Positions 1 through 12,708 of a stretch of DNA of 64,000 nt are shown one piece after another. Every line of letters begins with the position of its first letter. Within the stretch, counting starts at the first letter, position 1. Origin of the DNA: Paramarasmius palmivorus (Eukaryota > Basidiomycota > Agaricomycetes > Agaricales > Marasmiaceae); assembly GCA_037176845.1 (NCBI GenBank), contig JAYKXP010000013.1, positions 806,001 through 870,000 of the forward strand, read 5' to 3'. The notes below the pieces were generated by a model. That model searched no databases. It was not told where the DNA came from and saw only the letters and a list, made by a program, of their open reading frames with translations. The position numbers and the translations under genes were made by a program.

Positions 1-1
1 G

Positions 2-193
2 GCGTTGAACGCTGACGAGCAGGGTGCTGAAGATGAGATATCTGATCCGGATGAGGACACGCTCGCAGGGCAGATGGCTGCGATGAGAGGTGGTCCTGTG
101 AAGAAAAGTCAAATAGAGGAAGAGAGCGATGATGAGAGCAGCACTGATGATGACCAGGAGACTGACGATAGTAGTGATAGCGATGATGACTAG
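2..193 (+). CDS. 3' end of an unassigned acidic-tailed protein (partial)
   Basis: Reading from base 2, 63 codons stay open to a TAG at 191-193. The peptide is very acidic and serine-rich, ending in runs of D, E and S. Such tails are common on nucleolar, chromatin and ribosome-biogenesis proteins, but no family domain lies inside the window, so no function is assigned. The gene enters from the left edge and its start is outside. It converges on the minus-strand gene that ends at 517. A pre-rRNA processing factor is one possibility, offered only because of the tail. Confidence 0.6.
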   Translation, partial: ALNADEQGAEDEISDPDEDTLAGQMAAMRGGPVKKSQIEEESDDESSTDDDQETDDSSDSDDD

Positions 194-516
194 GTTTACT
201 GGGATGCATTACGTTCTTGTCAGCGCCGCTTTTCCTATGTTAGTTTAGTGTATTTATCCCCTCTATTTGGATGGGTACTATTGGACAGGGTCGTGCTAGA
301 GTGTAACATTCGCCTGGTCAATCTGGCTTTCAGGTAGGAATACCATTGCTACGGACCATCGTTTACTGGTCATCATATCCGCAGCCCTTTGGAATGATTG
401 CATCCAAATATTATAAACACTTGCATCATTTCACGATCTTGAGAGAAAATATGCTTTGAATCACTATTACGGCTGTTTACACACGATGTCAAACAGAGGT
501 GCCGATATCCATATTC
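194..516. other. Convergent 3' intergenic region
   Basis: This is the spacer between two genes that end toward each other. It should hold both 3' untranslated regions. I see no conserved coding segment or repeat in it. Confidence 0.6.
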
Positions 517-2340
517 TTATGCCACCGTTACAAGGACACGCTTATATCGGAAAAGCTTTGGAGTTCCGGAATCGGATACTTCCAATACTATGTGGTATAA
601 CCCTGCGGTGACTTCTGGAATCGTTACTTGCAGTACAGTCGCATTCTGAGTTCCGTGAAAGTCGAAATCTGGGGCCGTGGGCTTCCCATTCCCACCCGAA
701 GGCTCCTTATATTGGAACCATTTGAATTGCAATTCGTCTCCAGCATCCGGATCTTTTGTCCCAGACGCGTCGAGGGTGATAGTCTCACCACCGGTGGCCG
801 ATACCTCGATGGGCTGAGTACCATTTTGACCATTCACGACGACGTTGGGCGCGTGATTACATGCGCTAAAATTCGAAGACAGTGTCCATCTAAAAAGTGC
901 GATGAATGATACTTTAGTGCGAGTGCGAATGCGAAGCCTGAAGGCCTGACGTACTGCATCCTCGCCGCAAAATCGTTTTGGTATGCTTCCCTCCATCGCC
1001 ATATCGTTGCTTTGTTATTGGTATAGGTTTTTCCGTCAACCGTGCTAACTACCTGATCGGGGATGTCACTATAGATCTTGCTTGCACCGTCGATTGACGC
1101 ATAGCGACCACCCCAACTTCCATATGCGGGATTTTCTGGGACACCTAGTCCGTTTGGAATGAGGTACAGGAACGAGGGTGTATCGCCTTCCATGATGTAC
1201 TTCATTCCAGGGTCAGAATAAGGAAAGCAATGCAACAAAACACGCGGATAGACATACTAGAACGTCTGGATACATTTTTCCATAAGGCCCTATTTGAATG
1301 TTCTTCCTCAACCATTCTGGGCTGACGAGCGATGTATCTGCGCCAGGAACACCACCGTTGAGGTCTTCAGAGATCCCTGTCCACGTTGCTGGTAAGAACA
1401 TTGTTGTCAGTTTGCCGTCTTGGGTATCCAAAGTGGAACATTAAGCATACCCGGAGAGTATTCACTGAACGCATGGATGCTGACAATCCAAAAGATTTCG
1501 GGAAAACGGCTGCGTATCCATACACCTGTATCATCCTAGGCGAAGGTAAAAATGGCACGGACATGGGTGTAGCTACTGTTTCACTACCTGATCACTGATG
1601 GAATATACGCGAAGCTTGGAGACAAATTGTTTGACCTCTTCGTACGAGCGAGTGTTTGATACCTTCCAAAGTGCTTGTGCGCTAACTGAGGTTTAGTTCT
1701 CATTACAGAGTTTAGTTTGACAGCAAACATACAGAACATTGGCGCCACCCCACACGGGCACCCAAACAGGTCGACCTTTTGGATCCTCTTTGTCGACTAC
1801 TTCGATAAGTAGTTCAGAGCCTTCAGAATCCTTTCCTTCTCCAACCCCTTCGAGGCCATAAACTGGCAAGCCAGACCGGACTTTGGATAGGTGTTCCTCC
1901 ATAGCTGGATAACCCTGGGAATGTGCGTTGAGGTTAGGAAGTACTTCGCCGTACGCATCCGTAACAGTTCTGATTTGGTCAGCAGCGGTCGCATTGCTAA
2001 AGTCAGAGGTTGAGGCGTGGATGTTAAATGCAAGCTTTTCGAGCGGCTCACCGAAGCCACGTAGATGTCGTCGCAACAATACCCTCTACGTCAAGTTCGT
2101 TGGAGTAAAGCAGAAAGCGGACGAGAGACATCGTGTCACTAGCAACAGCTCTAGTAGTCCGTGAGGGCATAGATATCTGAGTGATACTCACTCCGGCTCA
2201 TTGCTCTGCGACACGAATCAATCTGGGCAGAGAAAAAGGCGGAATACGGCAGGACTTACAATATCTGTCAGTACGAAGACCCTTTGAGCTAAGCTCAGTG
2301 ACAGGCACCATGAGAGGCAGATGAGGGTTGCAAGCTTCAT
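517..2340 (-). CDS. Secreted Sde182/DUF1593 nucleoside-hydrolase-like protein
   Basis: Nine exons join without a frame break: 2260-2340, 2192-2205, 2052-2138, 1733-1996, 1588-1681, 1451-1535, 1258-1388, 955-1199 and 517-889, giving 457 residues. An N-terminal signal peptide (MKLATLICLSW...) precedes RVFVLTDI, then SNEPDDTMSLVRFLLYSN, the metal-binding-type start of the nucleoside-hydrolase-like fold. Later family blocks are VATTSTWL, NAHSQGYP, GGANVLAQALW, SDQDDTG and EGDTPSFLYLIPNGL. The C-terminal part (NHAP..., DASGTKDPDAGDEL) is the beta-sandwich domain typical of these proteins. Bacterial and fungal relatives are described as cellulose-binding or sugar-active, so a role in plant polysaccharide use is inferred. 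The substrate is unknown. The second exon is only 14 nt long. Confidence 0.9.
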
Positions 2341-3186
2341 GATGGCTGGAGTTCGCAGAACGTCATAACCGCACGGCTTTTTAATACGAGTTCTTCGTCG
2401 GATATTGCCATCCAAATCAAAAGCTAGGATTCGGATATGTGAAGACCACATGTGGCATCGGAACACAGTTGGAGGTAAGGATGGGGTGGATAAGAAGTTT
2501 TGCCTTCATCATGGGACCTAGCGGACCGCTAGGTCCTTGAAGCCTGCCAAAGCACGCGTTCCACGATTAAATCTGTTTGCAAGCCTGAAAACGCATGTTG
2601 GAAAAGAACTGGTTAACAACGGTTTGTCAATGGTCCCTTTCGACGAAAGTTGATTCTCGCCTCTTGGGAATATGGAAGCAAGGTTTCCAAAACCTACTGT
2701 GCATCCGAGACGTGCTGTATCCAAAGTTTTAGAGCGTCGGTAATCAATCAAGTGACACAAAAGCTGCCACTGAGAGCCGAGTGCGGAGGGTTTGACGGTA
2801 TAAGAGTCACCAGAGCCATCTTCCGGATGTTCGGAAATTGAGCGTCCCTACTATTCTCTTCCCAGGTTCAAAGTTCGTCCATGTGAAGCAGAACTTCTGC
2901 GAGAACGTCGCCAGCAGAAGATATTGCGATCCTTGAGCGTCCGATGGTTATGGTGAAAGGAAACCGGAATGCTGCCTAAATAGGAAGGACCACTTCCCAA
3001 AACTAGGCACCACGTGACTGGGGAATACTGTATATTGCCTCCTAAGGCCTCAGAGTCTTATCCTTTCACCTTCTAACGGCGTCTTTGAAGAGACAAAACA
3101 ACATAAACCAACTCTAACATATACGCCAGATATATGTACACAAAAAGATTGCTCGAGTGTGATGCAGCACGCCTCGTAGCAAAGAA
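2341..3186. other. Intergenic, upstream of the Sde182-like gene
   Basis: About 850 bp lie between the start of the Sde182-like gene and the stop of the next minus-strand gene. It should contain the promoter of the former. A CACGTG palindrome sits near 3012. The short open frames here show no family resemblance. Confidence 0.5.
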
Positions 3187-5314
3187 TCATTGTGCAACCT
3201 TCTTCCCCGTCACAGCATCCTTGACACTCTTTCCTCCTCTCGCCTTGACTACCTTCTCTTTTTTCTTCTCTCCCGCGCCGGCAGCTTTTTTCTGTTTCAG
3301 CTCCTCTGATGTGAGTGACTCGGCCACACGAGTATCTTCCTGAGCGTCGTCTGCGCCAGACTCTCCGTGTTTCTTCTTGACCTTTCTCCTCTTCTTTTTC
3401 TCTCCGGGAGTCTCAGAGGGAGTCTCGAGCACGTCATCTACTGACACCTTGTTGTCCTTCTTGGGCGTCTGAAGAGGCTCCGAGTCCGCGCCTGCGAGTG
3501 ACTTCCGCTTTTCCTTCTTCCCCTTCTTCGTAGATGCAGGTACTTCTGCTATAGGTTCCGGGACGGGTTGGGGCGTTTCTGAAGCTTCTGTAGCCTCTTG
3601 AGTTGAGACAGATTTGCGGCTCTTCTTCTTCTCCTGCTTCGGGGTTTCCTCGACCACAACCTCGGGTACTAACTCTGCTGAAGAGCTGATCGATTTACGT
3701 TTCTTCTTCTTCTCCTTGGGCGTCTCTTCGACCGCAGCCTCCTCCTCCTCCGTTGCTATCGAGGCACGACCCTTCTTCGACTTGGAATCGCCGGCTGCCG
3801 GCGTATTGGCAGGTGTGGGTGCTACCTCTGCTATGGCTGCCTTTTTGGTTTTGACAGCGCTGGGAGTGGCATCTACTTCCATAGCAGCAGACACAGCGGC
3901 AGACAACGGTGCGGGTGCGTCCTTTTTCTTGGACTTTTTGGAGGATTCTGGGACTGCAGTGGCGTCGGTAGTGGGGGTCGGAATAGACTTTTGGGAAGCG
4001 GGAGCAGGCTTTTTTGGGGTGTCAGCTGGTTCACTGGAAACATCCGATTTTCTTTTCTTCTTTTTCGAGGTAGCGTCGTCAACTTTGGGTTCAGTGGACT
4101 CTGGTGCTGTCGCGGGAACCTTGGGCTCTTTGCGCTTTTTCGCTTTCAGTTTGTCGTCGGTGGATTTTGCTTTGGGTTCTTCTGACACTTTGGATTCGGA
4201 AACCTGAGATTTGGCCTTTTTCTTGGGCTTCTCCTGCTCCGCTTCATCTTCCACATCCTCAGCCGCACGTTTCTTCTTGCCCTTTGTTGCTGACACTGGT
4301 GCCGGCTCTTCGACCTCCATCTCTTCGTCTTCTTCCGCCACACCATCGCTGCCGTCCTCGATTTCAGCGTCTTCGTCTTCATCGTCAGCAGCAGTTAGGC
4401 CTGCCCATCGGCCACCTTCTTCGTCATCAAGAGAACAGCTCCATATCGGTAAATGAACGCTGTTGTTGGTTTTGATACCAAGGCTTTGGATATTATCCCA
4501 GCCCCCGTTTGTGATGTGACTAGCAACAGCAGGGATAGCAGTTTTGAGGTTATCAAGGATCTGAGAAGGTTTCTGGGAAAGGGTGCCAATTTTGATAGAC
4601 CTGATAAGATGTTAGTAGGAAGGTAGGAAGGAAAGAATGTATACGAACACGGCTGTTCCCTTGTTTTGATTCATATAAGTGGATGAGATTGCTCGCTCAA
4701 GCTCTCCTTTGAGATCCTTTCTCGTTAGAGAGACAGGTATGGGCTGTCTATTGAAATACGTGAGACAAGCTTGCAGACATCAAAAACGGTTGCATACTTC
4801 TTCGCGTCGAACCATTTCGCACCCAACAATTTTGGCAGTAGAGGAACGATTCGTTCGTCTGCCAGGAACAGGCCGTTCTCCTTCAAGAGAATGCGTCTAG
4901 CTTCGTAAGGCTTAAACTTCCCCTTCAGCTTCTCCACCCCAATCACCCTAGAGATGAACTTGATGTTCTTTTCCTCCAATAAATCCTTGTAGTCTCTTTG
5001 CGGATCTTTCGTTAAAAGGCATATGCCGTTCGTGCGTGGATCAACCAAAGGATGCTTGATTGGGCTTGAGAGCAGTCAAATTTCATCCTCAGCAGATCGA
5101 AACAATGAGCGTACATTTTGACCGGTTTGAAAGACATCCCAGACGGAGCTTTTTTCAACGCAACACATAACCAGACCAGAGGTTCCTTCCCAGGTAAAAG
5201 TTCATTTTCAGCTTCCTTTGCAGCTTGCTTGGCGGCCCATTGGTGTAATGCTTCAACGGCCTTTGCGCATTGAGCTTCCGAGACGCGTGAATCAATGAGC
5301 TGGTCCTTGGCCAT
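3187..5314 (-). CDS. Ribosomal L1-domain nucleolar protein (RSL1D1/Utp30-like) with lysine-rich tail
   Basis: Four exons (5115-5314, 4798-5064, 4649-4747, 3187-4600) give 659 residues from the ATG at 5312-5314. The first half is a ribosomal-protein-L1 fold: KPVKIPIKHPL, KDPQRDYKDLL, GVEKLKGKFKPYEARR, LADERIVPLLPKLLG, then QPIPVSLTRKDLKGELE and VSIKIGTLSQ. This is the arrangement of Utp30/Cic1/RSL1D1, which bind pre-ribosomal RNA in the nucleolus. From about residue 280 it becomes low complexity: an acidic block, then many KKKRK clusters with a recurring EETPK-(Q/E)KKK-RKS unit, probably nuclear/nucleolar targeting and phosphorylatable. The donor of the third intron reads GT TCGT and is weak. 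It shares a 181-bp divergent promoter with POL1. Confidence 0.85.
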
Positions 5315-5495
5315 GGGTATACGAATGGGAGCAGGAGCAAAGTTTTTTGGCGCTCGCGAACTAATTTTTTGTTGTGGCCTGTTAGGCAAGCGCTTAGCTA
5401 CCTGGGAAATGTCACGTTGACCGCGTTGTTGCTTCGCTGACCACTCTCACCTTCTTCCTCCACCGCTATCACTACCGGCTCCTTCTGCCTTCGTT
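5315..5495. promoter_or_regulatory. Divergent promoter, L1-domain gene and POL1
   Basis: Only 181 bp separate the two start codons, so both core promoters must lie here. It is pyrimidine-rich just upstream of POL1, as in many fungal housekeeping genes. No clear TATA box is visible on either side. Confidence 0.6.
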
Positions 5496-8400
5496 ATGTC
5501 TGGGACTCGGGACAAAAAATCAAAGCTTGCCGCTCTTGCAGAGCTGAAGCGGGCTCGAGAAGGAGGAGCACGTACTTTCAAGGTTGGAGACGCGTCGGTT
5601 CACGTCAGAATTCTCTGCTGATTTTTGGTATATAGGCAGAGGAAGATACCGATATATACGACGTGGTTACTGAAGATCAGTACAAGCGCATTGTTAAAGG
5701 CCGTTTGCAGAAAGACGATTTTGTTGTCGACGATGGCATCGACGGATACCAAGACAATGGTTTAGAGGAAGAGTGGGAGAACGATGGGTACTACGAGTCG
5801 GATGAAGATGTAAAGCAAAAGAAGAAGTGTGAGCTCCCCATTATATTAGACATGCTTCGCTTTTTGAGTTTCTCTTAGCCACCAAAAAGTCCCAAAACAC
5901 GTCGAAAGCCAAGGGCAAACCCAAGGCACCACCACCTCCTACAGTAGCTCCAACCATCAACGACTACCGGAAGGTCGTTTCCGCAGAAGAAGAATCCGAC
6001 TTCATGGCCAGCCTTTTTAACACCATGGACACCATGCCAACCGCTCCAGTGCCCACCAAGTCGCGTAAACGTAAAAATTCGCCCGATTACAACGACCGTG
6101 ACTCTTCCCCTGCACCGTACCGAAGTCGATACGATAACTATGCCGATACATCTTCAGACGGCCCAATGGACGATTTCCTTGCAGCTCCTTCCAGCGATGA
6201 TTGTAGTCCAAAAAAGAAGCAGAGAACCGACACGGCTGGCATAACCCCTGCAACCAAGAGAATGGCAGAGATGGACATGGACAGCATACCAGCGGAGGAA
6301 ATTGACTACGACGCTTCTTTCGATGACATTGACGTCAGCCTCATCCCTGATGACGAGGACATCAAGCCCATGGTCAAGATCGAGCCAATGGACGTGGACA
6401 AACTACCCAAGACGACCAAGGCAAAGGTCGAGGAGAACGCGACACCGTCTTGGTTATCAGTCTACGACTCTTTGACTGTATCATCCGCCGACTCATTGGG
6501 GCCTCTGGCATCTGCTACTTCGAGTAGCAGTGCTTCCAATATCTCCGCACTGGAGGAAGATGGCTCCCTTCGGTTCTACTGGCTAGATTACCTAGAACAC
6601 GAAGGTCATCTGTACTTCATCGGAAAGCTGAAGGACAAGACATCAGGGGCGTGGGTTTCGTGTTCTGTGACCGTCGAAGGTCTGGAACGCAACCTTTTTG
6701 TGCTGCCTCGCCAGAAACGCGTCGAAGAAGGTGAAGACGGCCAGCTATACGAGACTGACGGTGTTCCAACACAGCCGGATGTCTATCGTGATTTTGACGC
6801 CATTCGTCGGAAGGCTGGCATTGGCAAGTTCAAAGGGAAGTTTGTGCAACGGAAATACGCGTTTGGGGAGCCCGATGTCCCTAAGGAGGAGGCCTCGTGG
6901 TTGAAAGTGGCATATCCCTTCACTGGCAAGTGTAATCCTTGTTATATTTTTCTTGCATTCTAATGCATGATATAGAGCCTCAACTTCCAAACACGGCTCA
7001 AAGTCCAAACATTGCACGCATCTTTGGGACCAACACAAGTGCCTTTGAGCTACTAGTTCTAAAACGCAAGATCATGGGACCATGTTGGATCAAGGTCAAG
7101 GAACCAGAGGTGAACTACAAGGGTGTAAGGAGTGATCTTGTTCCTCTGCGTTTCGTTGTTGAACTCTTCCACAGGTGTCGTGGTGTAAAATTGAGATCAC
7201 TGTCAAGGATCCCAAGGACTTCAATCCAATGTTAGATAGCGACGCACCTCGGGACATACCTCCTTTAACAGTCCTGAGCCTCAGCATGCGCACTATCGTC
7301 AATCACCGAGAGAATAAGCGAGAGGTCGTCTGCAGCACGGCAAGAATTTGGCATAACAGTACGTACCTGTGCGAAGGTTATAGATTATAATTGACGAGAA
7401 GCTCCAAGTCATCATCGATGATCCTACTCCTCCTGAACGTCTACCGTGTACAGTGCAAACGTTTGTGCGACCCCTGGACCGCTTTCCCAAAGATTTTGAA
7501 TCAAAGGCGAGAGCCAATGGCAAAGGAGTCATCGCTCCTATGGTCAACGAAACCATGTTGCTGAACAGTCTTCTCGGTATGTCGTATATTCTGACAGTGA
7601 AGCCCAGAACTGACGCTAGAACTCGATAGCGGCAATCCACAAGGCTGATCCTGATATTATTGTCGGCCATGACTTCCTGGGTGTTTCTCTTGACGTTCTG
7701 CTCCATCGAATGCGTGACCTGAAGATCAAACACTGGTCTCGAATCGGTCGTTTCCGCCGTCCTAAATGGCCAGGTATCGGAAAGCAAGGAACCAACCTCA
7801 AGTTCCTGAATGGGAGGCTCATGTGCGATTTGACCAGTGATGGCGCTAAGGTAGGCACCATTCTTCAGTTTTAACCCGCACTCACGACTCCGATACAGAG
7901 CATGATTGCCTCAACCACGTGGTCACTTACTGAGATGTGCAAGACCCATCTGAAATCTGACCGACAAGATATCGATCCGGATGACACGGCCAGCTACTTT
8001 GACGGGAGTCTGAGCACTCCTGAGAAGCTGATGACCTTTGTTCGCCATTGCGAACTCGACGCACACTACCATATGGCTATCGCCGCCAAGGTTCAGATCA
8101 TACCCTTGACCAAGCAACTAACTAACCTCGCTGGGAACTCCTGGTTTGTGGACTTGCCGCACAACATTCTACCAATCGTTGACATTCTTTCAGGAACAAG
8201 ACCTTGAATGGAGGACGTGCAGAACGAAACGAGTACATTCTTCTGCACGAGTTCCATCGTTTGAAGTACATATGTCCTGACAAGTCATGGGGAAAGAAGA
8301 CCCTAGTAAAGGCAGAACCTGTCGATGACGATCCCGAAGCCCTGAAGGATGCATCCAAGAGCAACAAGGCAAAGCGAGATAAGTACAAGGGTGGTCTAGT

Positions 8401-10714
8401 TTTCGAGCCAAAGAGAGGCCTCTGGGATAAATATATCCTTGTTATGGACTTCAATTCGTTGTATCCAAGTATCATTCAGGAGTACAACATCGACTTCACT
8501 ACCGTCGAACGGATAGCTGATGAGGAAGATGAGGTCAGTCTCAATAGCGATCTTGTTACTTTTTGCTCATGATTTCCAGAATGGCGAGCAAGTTCAACCT
8601 AATCCACCCGGTCCTGAAGTACCTCAAGGTGTACTTCCCCGTCTTATTGCTACGCTTGTTCAAAGACGTAGGCAGGTCAAGTCTCTCATGAAGGATAAGT
8701 CAGCCACACCTGCGCAGCTCCTACAGGTCCGTCTTGCACGCACACAATCTGTTCTTGTTTAACCTATTTGCCCTTCTAGTACGACATCAAGCAACAAGCC
8801 TTGAAATTGACGGCAAACAGTATGTATGGCTGTCTCGGGTTCGAATACTCCAGGTTCTACGCACGTCAACTCGCCTCCCTCACCACCTACAAGGGTCGAG
8901 AGATTCTGACTCATACAAGAGAGCTGGCGGAGAGCATGGATCTAGACGTAAGCAAACGTGTTCCGTTCCACATTCGTGACATTTGAAAATAACGACACGA
9001 TTCCCAGGTCGTATACGGAGATACTGATTCGGTTTTCGTCAACTCCAATGTCACCGAATTGTCTGAAGCCCTCAAAATTTCTTCCGAGTTCAAGAAGGCC
9101 GTTAATGACTGTTACAAGCTACTCGAAATAGACCTTGATGGAGTGTTCCAGAGGCTACTGCTACTCCAAAAGAAGAAATACGCGGCCATGAAAGTGGAGG
9201 ATGGTGCACGAACTTCAGTGGAGGTAAAGGGTTTGGACATGAAACGGAGAGAGTACTGCGACCTCTCTAAGAATGTCTCTCAGTGAGTATCTGTGCACAT
9301 TCAATTTGAGCGGTTCTGACTGGATGTAGGTTCGTGCTGAACCAAATCCTTTCTGGGGAAGCCACAGAAATTGTAGTGGAACAGATTCATGAGTACTTGG
9401 CCTCCGTTGGTCAGAACGTTCGTTCAGGTGAAATCAAGTTGGACGACTTCATCATCCACAAGGTCAGTACTAGTTCTAATCATTGGTCTCGTTCACTCAC
9501 CGCCGTTCTTAGCGTCTTGGCAAAAACCCGGAAGACTACCCCAAGAGTGATGGTCAACCTCACGTACAAGTTGCGCTCAAACTCAAGGCCAGAGGCGGCA
9601 ATGCTCGTGCAGGAGATGTAATACCCTACGTGTTCTGCTTACCTGAAGGAGAGCAAACCGCCAAAACTGCGCAGTCCGATAGAGCAAGGCATCGAGATGA
9701 ACTCCGCAAGACAGACTCAAATCTCAAAATAGGTGTGTGGAATTCTACGGACTCGTGCTTAAAGCTGACAGCACATCAGACTACGAGTATTACTTGTCGC
9801 AACAAGTTCTTCCGCCTGTAGAGCGATTATGCGAGCCTATCGAAGGAACCGATCGTGCACGTCTAGCTGAGTGCCTCGGTGAGTAAAGGAAGGGAGTTGG
9901 ACTCGGGCTTGAAGCTCATTGTCTCCATAGGTCTCGATCCGAACCGTTATCGTAGCACAACATCGACCTCTACGGAAGAAAGAGCCTTTTTCAGCATGGA
10001 TTCTCAACTATCTGACGCACAACGGTATAAGGACGCTGATCCTTTCCTTATCCAATGTCGCTCATGCAAAGGACAATGGTCCTTCGCGCCTATTACCGAC
10101 CGAGAAGTGGGATTTTGTCTTATTCCAAGAGAATTAGTACTAAAGAATCATGTAGGCTTGCTGTCTCCGCCCCAGCGGTCGCCTATGTCCTTCTTGCGAA
10201 AAGCCTCTCAGCTTGGGAAGCTTGCAGATGCAACTCGAAGTTCAAATCCGAAAGCACATTTCGCGGTTGTACGAGGCATGGACCGTGTGCAGTGACCCAA
10301 CTTGCGGCTTCCGTACACGAATGATGGGCGTGTATGGCCGAAGGTGTTTACGTCCAGGCTGCAAAGCAGCGATCTCATTCGAGGTGTGTTCACGTCGTGA
10401 TGGACTTAATCACAGCTTCATTGACTTGCGTGCAGTATACCGACGAAAAGCTTTACACTCAGCTGAGATATTTTGCATATCTCTTTGACTCGCACCGTGC
10501 GATCAAGAATGCCACGGGTACGGCATCCCTCGGTGAGTGACCTGTGTACTTGGAAACTACCAAGCTGATTCTCGTTATAGAGGCTGTCTGTGCGCTGGCG
10601 AATACCCATGCCGACTTCTTAGCGACTATGTCTGGTTGCGTTGAGAAGTATCTTCACCAATGCGGTCGTCGTTGGGTGGAGATGAGCAGCCTGTTTTCGT
10701 TCATGAAGATATAG
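5496..10714 (+). CDS. POL1: DNA polymerase alpha catalytic subunit
   Basis: This is a multi-exon family-B polymerase. The start ATG at 5496 opens [20 protein letters not shown], followed by [17 protein letters not shown], the usual Pol alpha N terminus. Polymerase motif [11 protein letters not shown], is at about 8447-8476; motif [11 protein letters not shown], at about 8799-8829; motif C, YGDTDS, at about 9014-9031. The C-terminal zinc-binding region shows [12 protein letters not shown] and CSDPTC...CLRPGC, which link to the B subunit. The enzyme extends RNA primers in the nucleus together with primase. The family lacks proofreading activity. It ends ...SSLFSFMKI with TAG at 10712-10714. At roughly 1,430 residues it has normal length and looks intact. 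An acidic Ser/Asp-rich linker lies in the N-terminal third. Confidence 0.95.
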
Positions 10715-10894
10715 ACTTTGCTTCCATATGTACCTAACTCAGTCATGCTTTCGCTTGTTGTACACTCTGCATGTATTCGGAATTTACACTCTGGATTATC
10801 GGCCTACAAAATCTACATGTTACCACACTTTGACAGCAATAGGAAACCGCTGGCTCCCAGCCAATATCGCATAAATAAAAAATACAAGAACCAA

Positions 10895-12348
10895 TCAATG
10901 TACAACCAAATTGACGTTCACAACGTTCCTTTTACTGACAGTACCAGGAAGGCAATTCAAAATCTTCCCTTTATACCTAACCAAATCCGACTCTGAGAGT
11001 CTCGGAGCTAATGCTGCCTGGCTCGGCCAGTGATCCGCCTGGATATCCCAATTGAAGCTCCTCAATGAAGGAAACCTGTCGCCTGAGAGGAGGGAGTCGA
11101 GTATTTCCCACAGGGGTAACTGGTAGCGATCGTCACTTTCCAGCTCGTCCATATTAATGTCGACAGTCAGGTTGATTGTTGCAAGAAGGGGGACCTCGAG
11201 GACACTCAAGATAGGCAGTACCCTAAATAAACCAAAGGTGACATCACGTTCCCAATATCGAACGTCCTTTCCGATACGAATCGTTAAGACTCGAAGTTGT
11301 GTCAAGTTATTGAGAACTTTAGATGATTGCAGATATTCTGCATTGGGAACATATCAGTTTCATACCGGGAGCTCTTATAGCAGGGCTTACCAGACATCAA
11401 GTCTATTCTCGGCGTTCTGAGTAGGAGAATCGGGTGCGGTTGGGCGGGGAGAATTAGGGAAAGAGACGATAAATGTTGTCCGACGATACGAAGAAAGTCT
11501 GAGAGGACATCGACATTGGGAATGGACCTGTGGTCCGACATGTGAGGCACAATTATGTCCCTCCAAGAAAGGGTGACATGCTCGAGCTTGGAGTGGTCAA
11601 AGGCGGGACCTGTCATCCAGAGGAAAAGGTCTCGACAATACTCTGAGCACCAAAAGGTGATATGGCTCAGCTGTATCGGCTTTCCGTTCGGTGGGAGCTG
11701 CTCACGTAGGAACAGCCCGTCTTCGTGTACTGAGGACGATTCCACGAATCTGTAATCTTCTCCGACAATCCCTACGCCGAACTTGCAAAGTTTCGGTAGG
11801 TTATAGATGAGGTCGGGAACGTCTCTGGTTCGAGACAGTGCTGGGCTGTACAGAAGAGATAGCTCCTGCACTGACACAAAGCTCTTCAAGACCCGCTGTT
11901 CTACCTGCCCCCAGCGCTTGAACTCCCCCACTTCAACCTTCCTGACGTTACTACAGGCTAAAGCTAAGGCCTTTGCGGGCTGGGTTCGCATGTAAGGTCT
12001 TTCCAAACAATTGTCATGTGGGTCGCTAAGCCTCAATTCCCTGACAAGCAATCCCAAATGCGGGGATTTCTTAAACTTCCTACTCCAAAACTTGCACCTA
12101 TCCGCCGAATTGACGTGAATGACTGCGAACAGCTTGGCCTGTGCCTCCCTACACCATGCTTTCGACACCATCGCGATATTCAAGAGGTCTTGCTTTTCAT
12201 CCGCTCTAGCTGCACTGAAGTTGTCGAGGATGAGATGTATGATCTCTGAGAAGAGAACGGGGCTTTCCGAGGTTTGTAGTATGTCGTTCTCGGTAGAAGA
12301 ATGGTCATGGCAGTCGGGTAGATGAGGTTTCTTCGGAATACGGGGCAT
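10895..12348 (-). CDS. F-box-like protein, copy 1 of a tandem pair
   Basis: Two exons, 11391-12348 and 10895-11337, join with the frame kept (GTAAGC donor, GCAG acceptor). After a basic start (MPRIPKKPH) comes an F-box-like segment: LFSEIIHLILDNF then LLNIAMVSKAWCREAQAKLF, close to the consensus of fungal F-box proteins that use SKP1 to recruit substrates for ubiquitin ligation. The rest resembles the degenerate leucine-rich repeat proteins common in Agaricomycetes (LRELRLSDP, VQELSLLYSP, LEHVTLSWRD). The neighbour at 12709-14132 is a paralogue with the same intron position. Substrate unknown. It converges with POL1. Confidence 0.75.
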
Positions 12349-12708
12349 TGCTGGTGGGAGCAGTGAAAGAATCGTGACGCGTGACGCCCATTCGCAAAGT
12401 TGACAGAAGTGCAGAGTAAGAGGGAAATATGTCTTGATTCGGGAGCTGCATCTGCTCACTGCGACTACTAAGTGTGCGCCGAGGAGAGCTAACGAGATCT
12501 GGATCCTAAGTTTCAACTCGCGATCGTTTGGGAGTTTGGTTTAGCGCTCATGCTAGAGTCAGTTGACATCGCGATAATCATTTCGCTTGAGGACTATCAA
12601 GAGTAAAGACAGATGAGACATCGTTCAGTTGCAAAGAATATGAATATACATGAAAGTCGAAAAACGTAGAATGAATCGGATTACAAACAGACCTCGAACA
12701 AAATATGA
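12349..12708. other. Intergenic spacer inside the F-box tandem pair
   Basis: These 360 bp hold the 3' end of copy 2 and the promoter of copy 1. Nothing else was recognised. Confidence 0.5.

Noticed and set aside
3614..4207. A 197-residue plus-strand open frame rich in F, S and A
   Set aside because: It is the shadow of the lysine-rich tail of the L1-domain gene; KKK codons read as FFF on the other strand.
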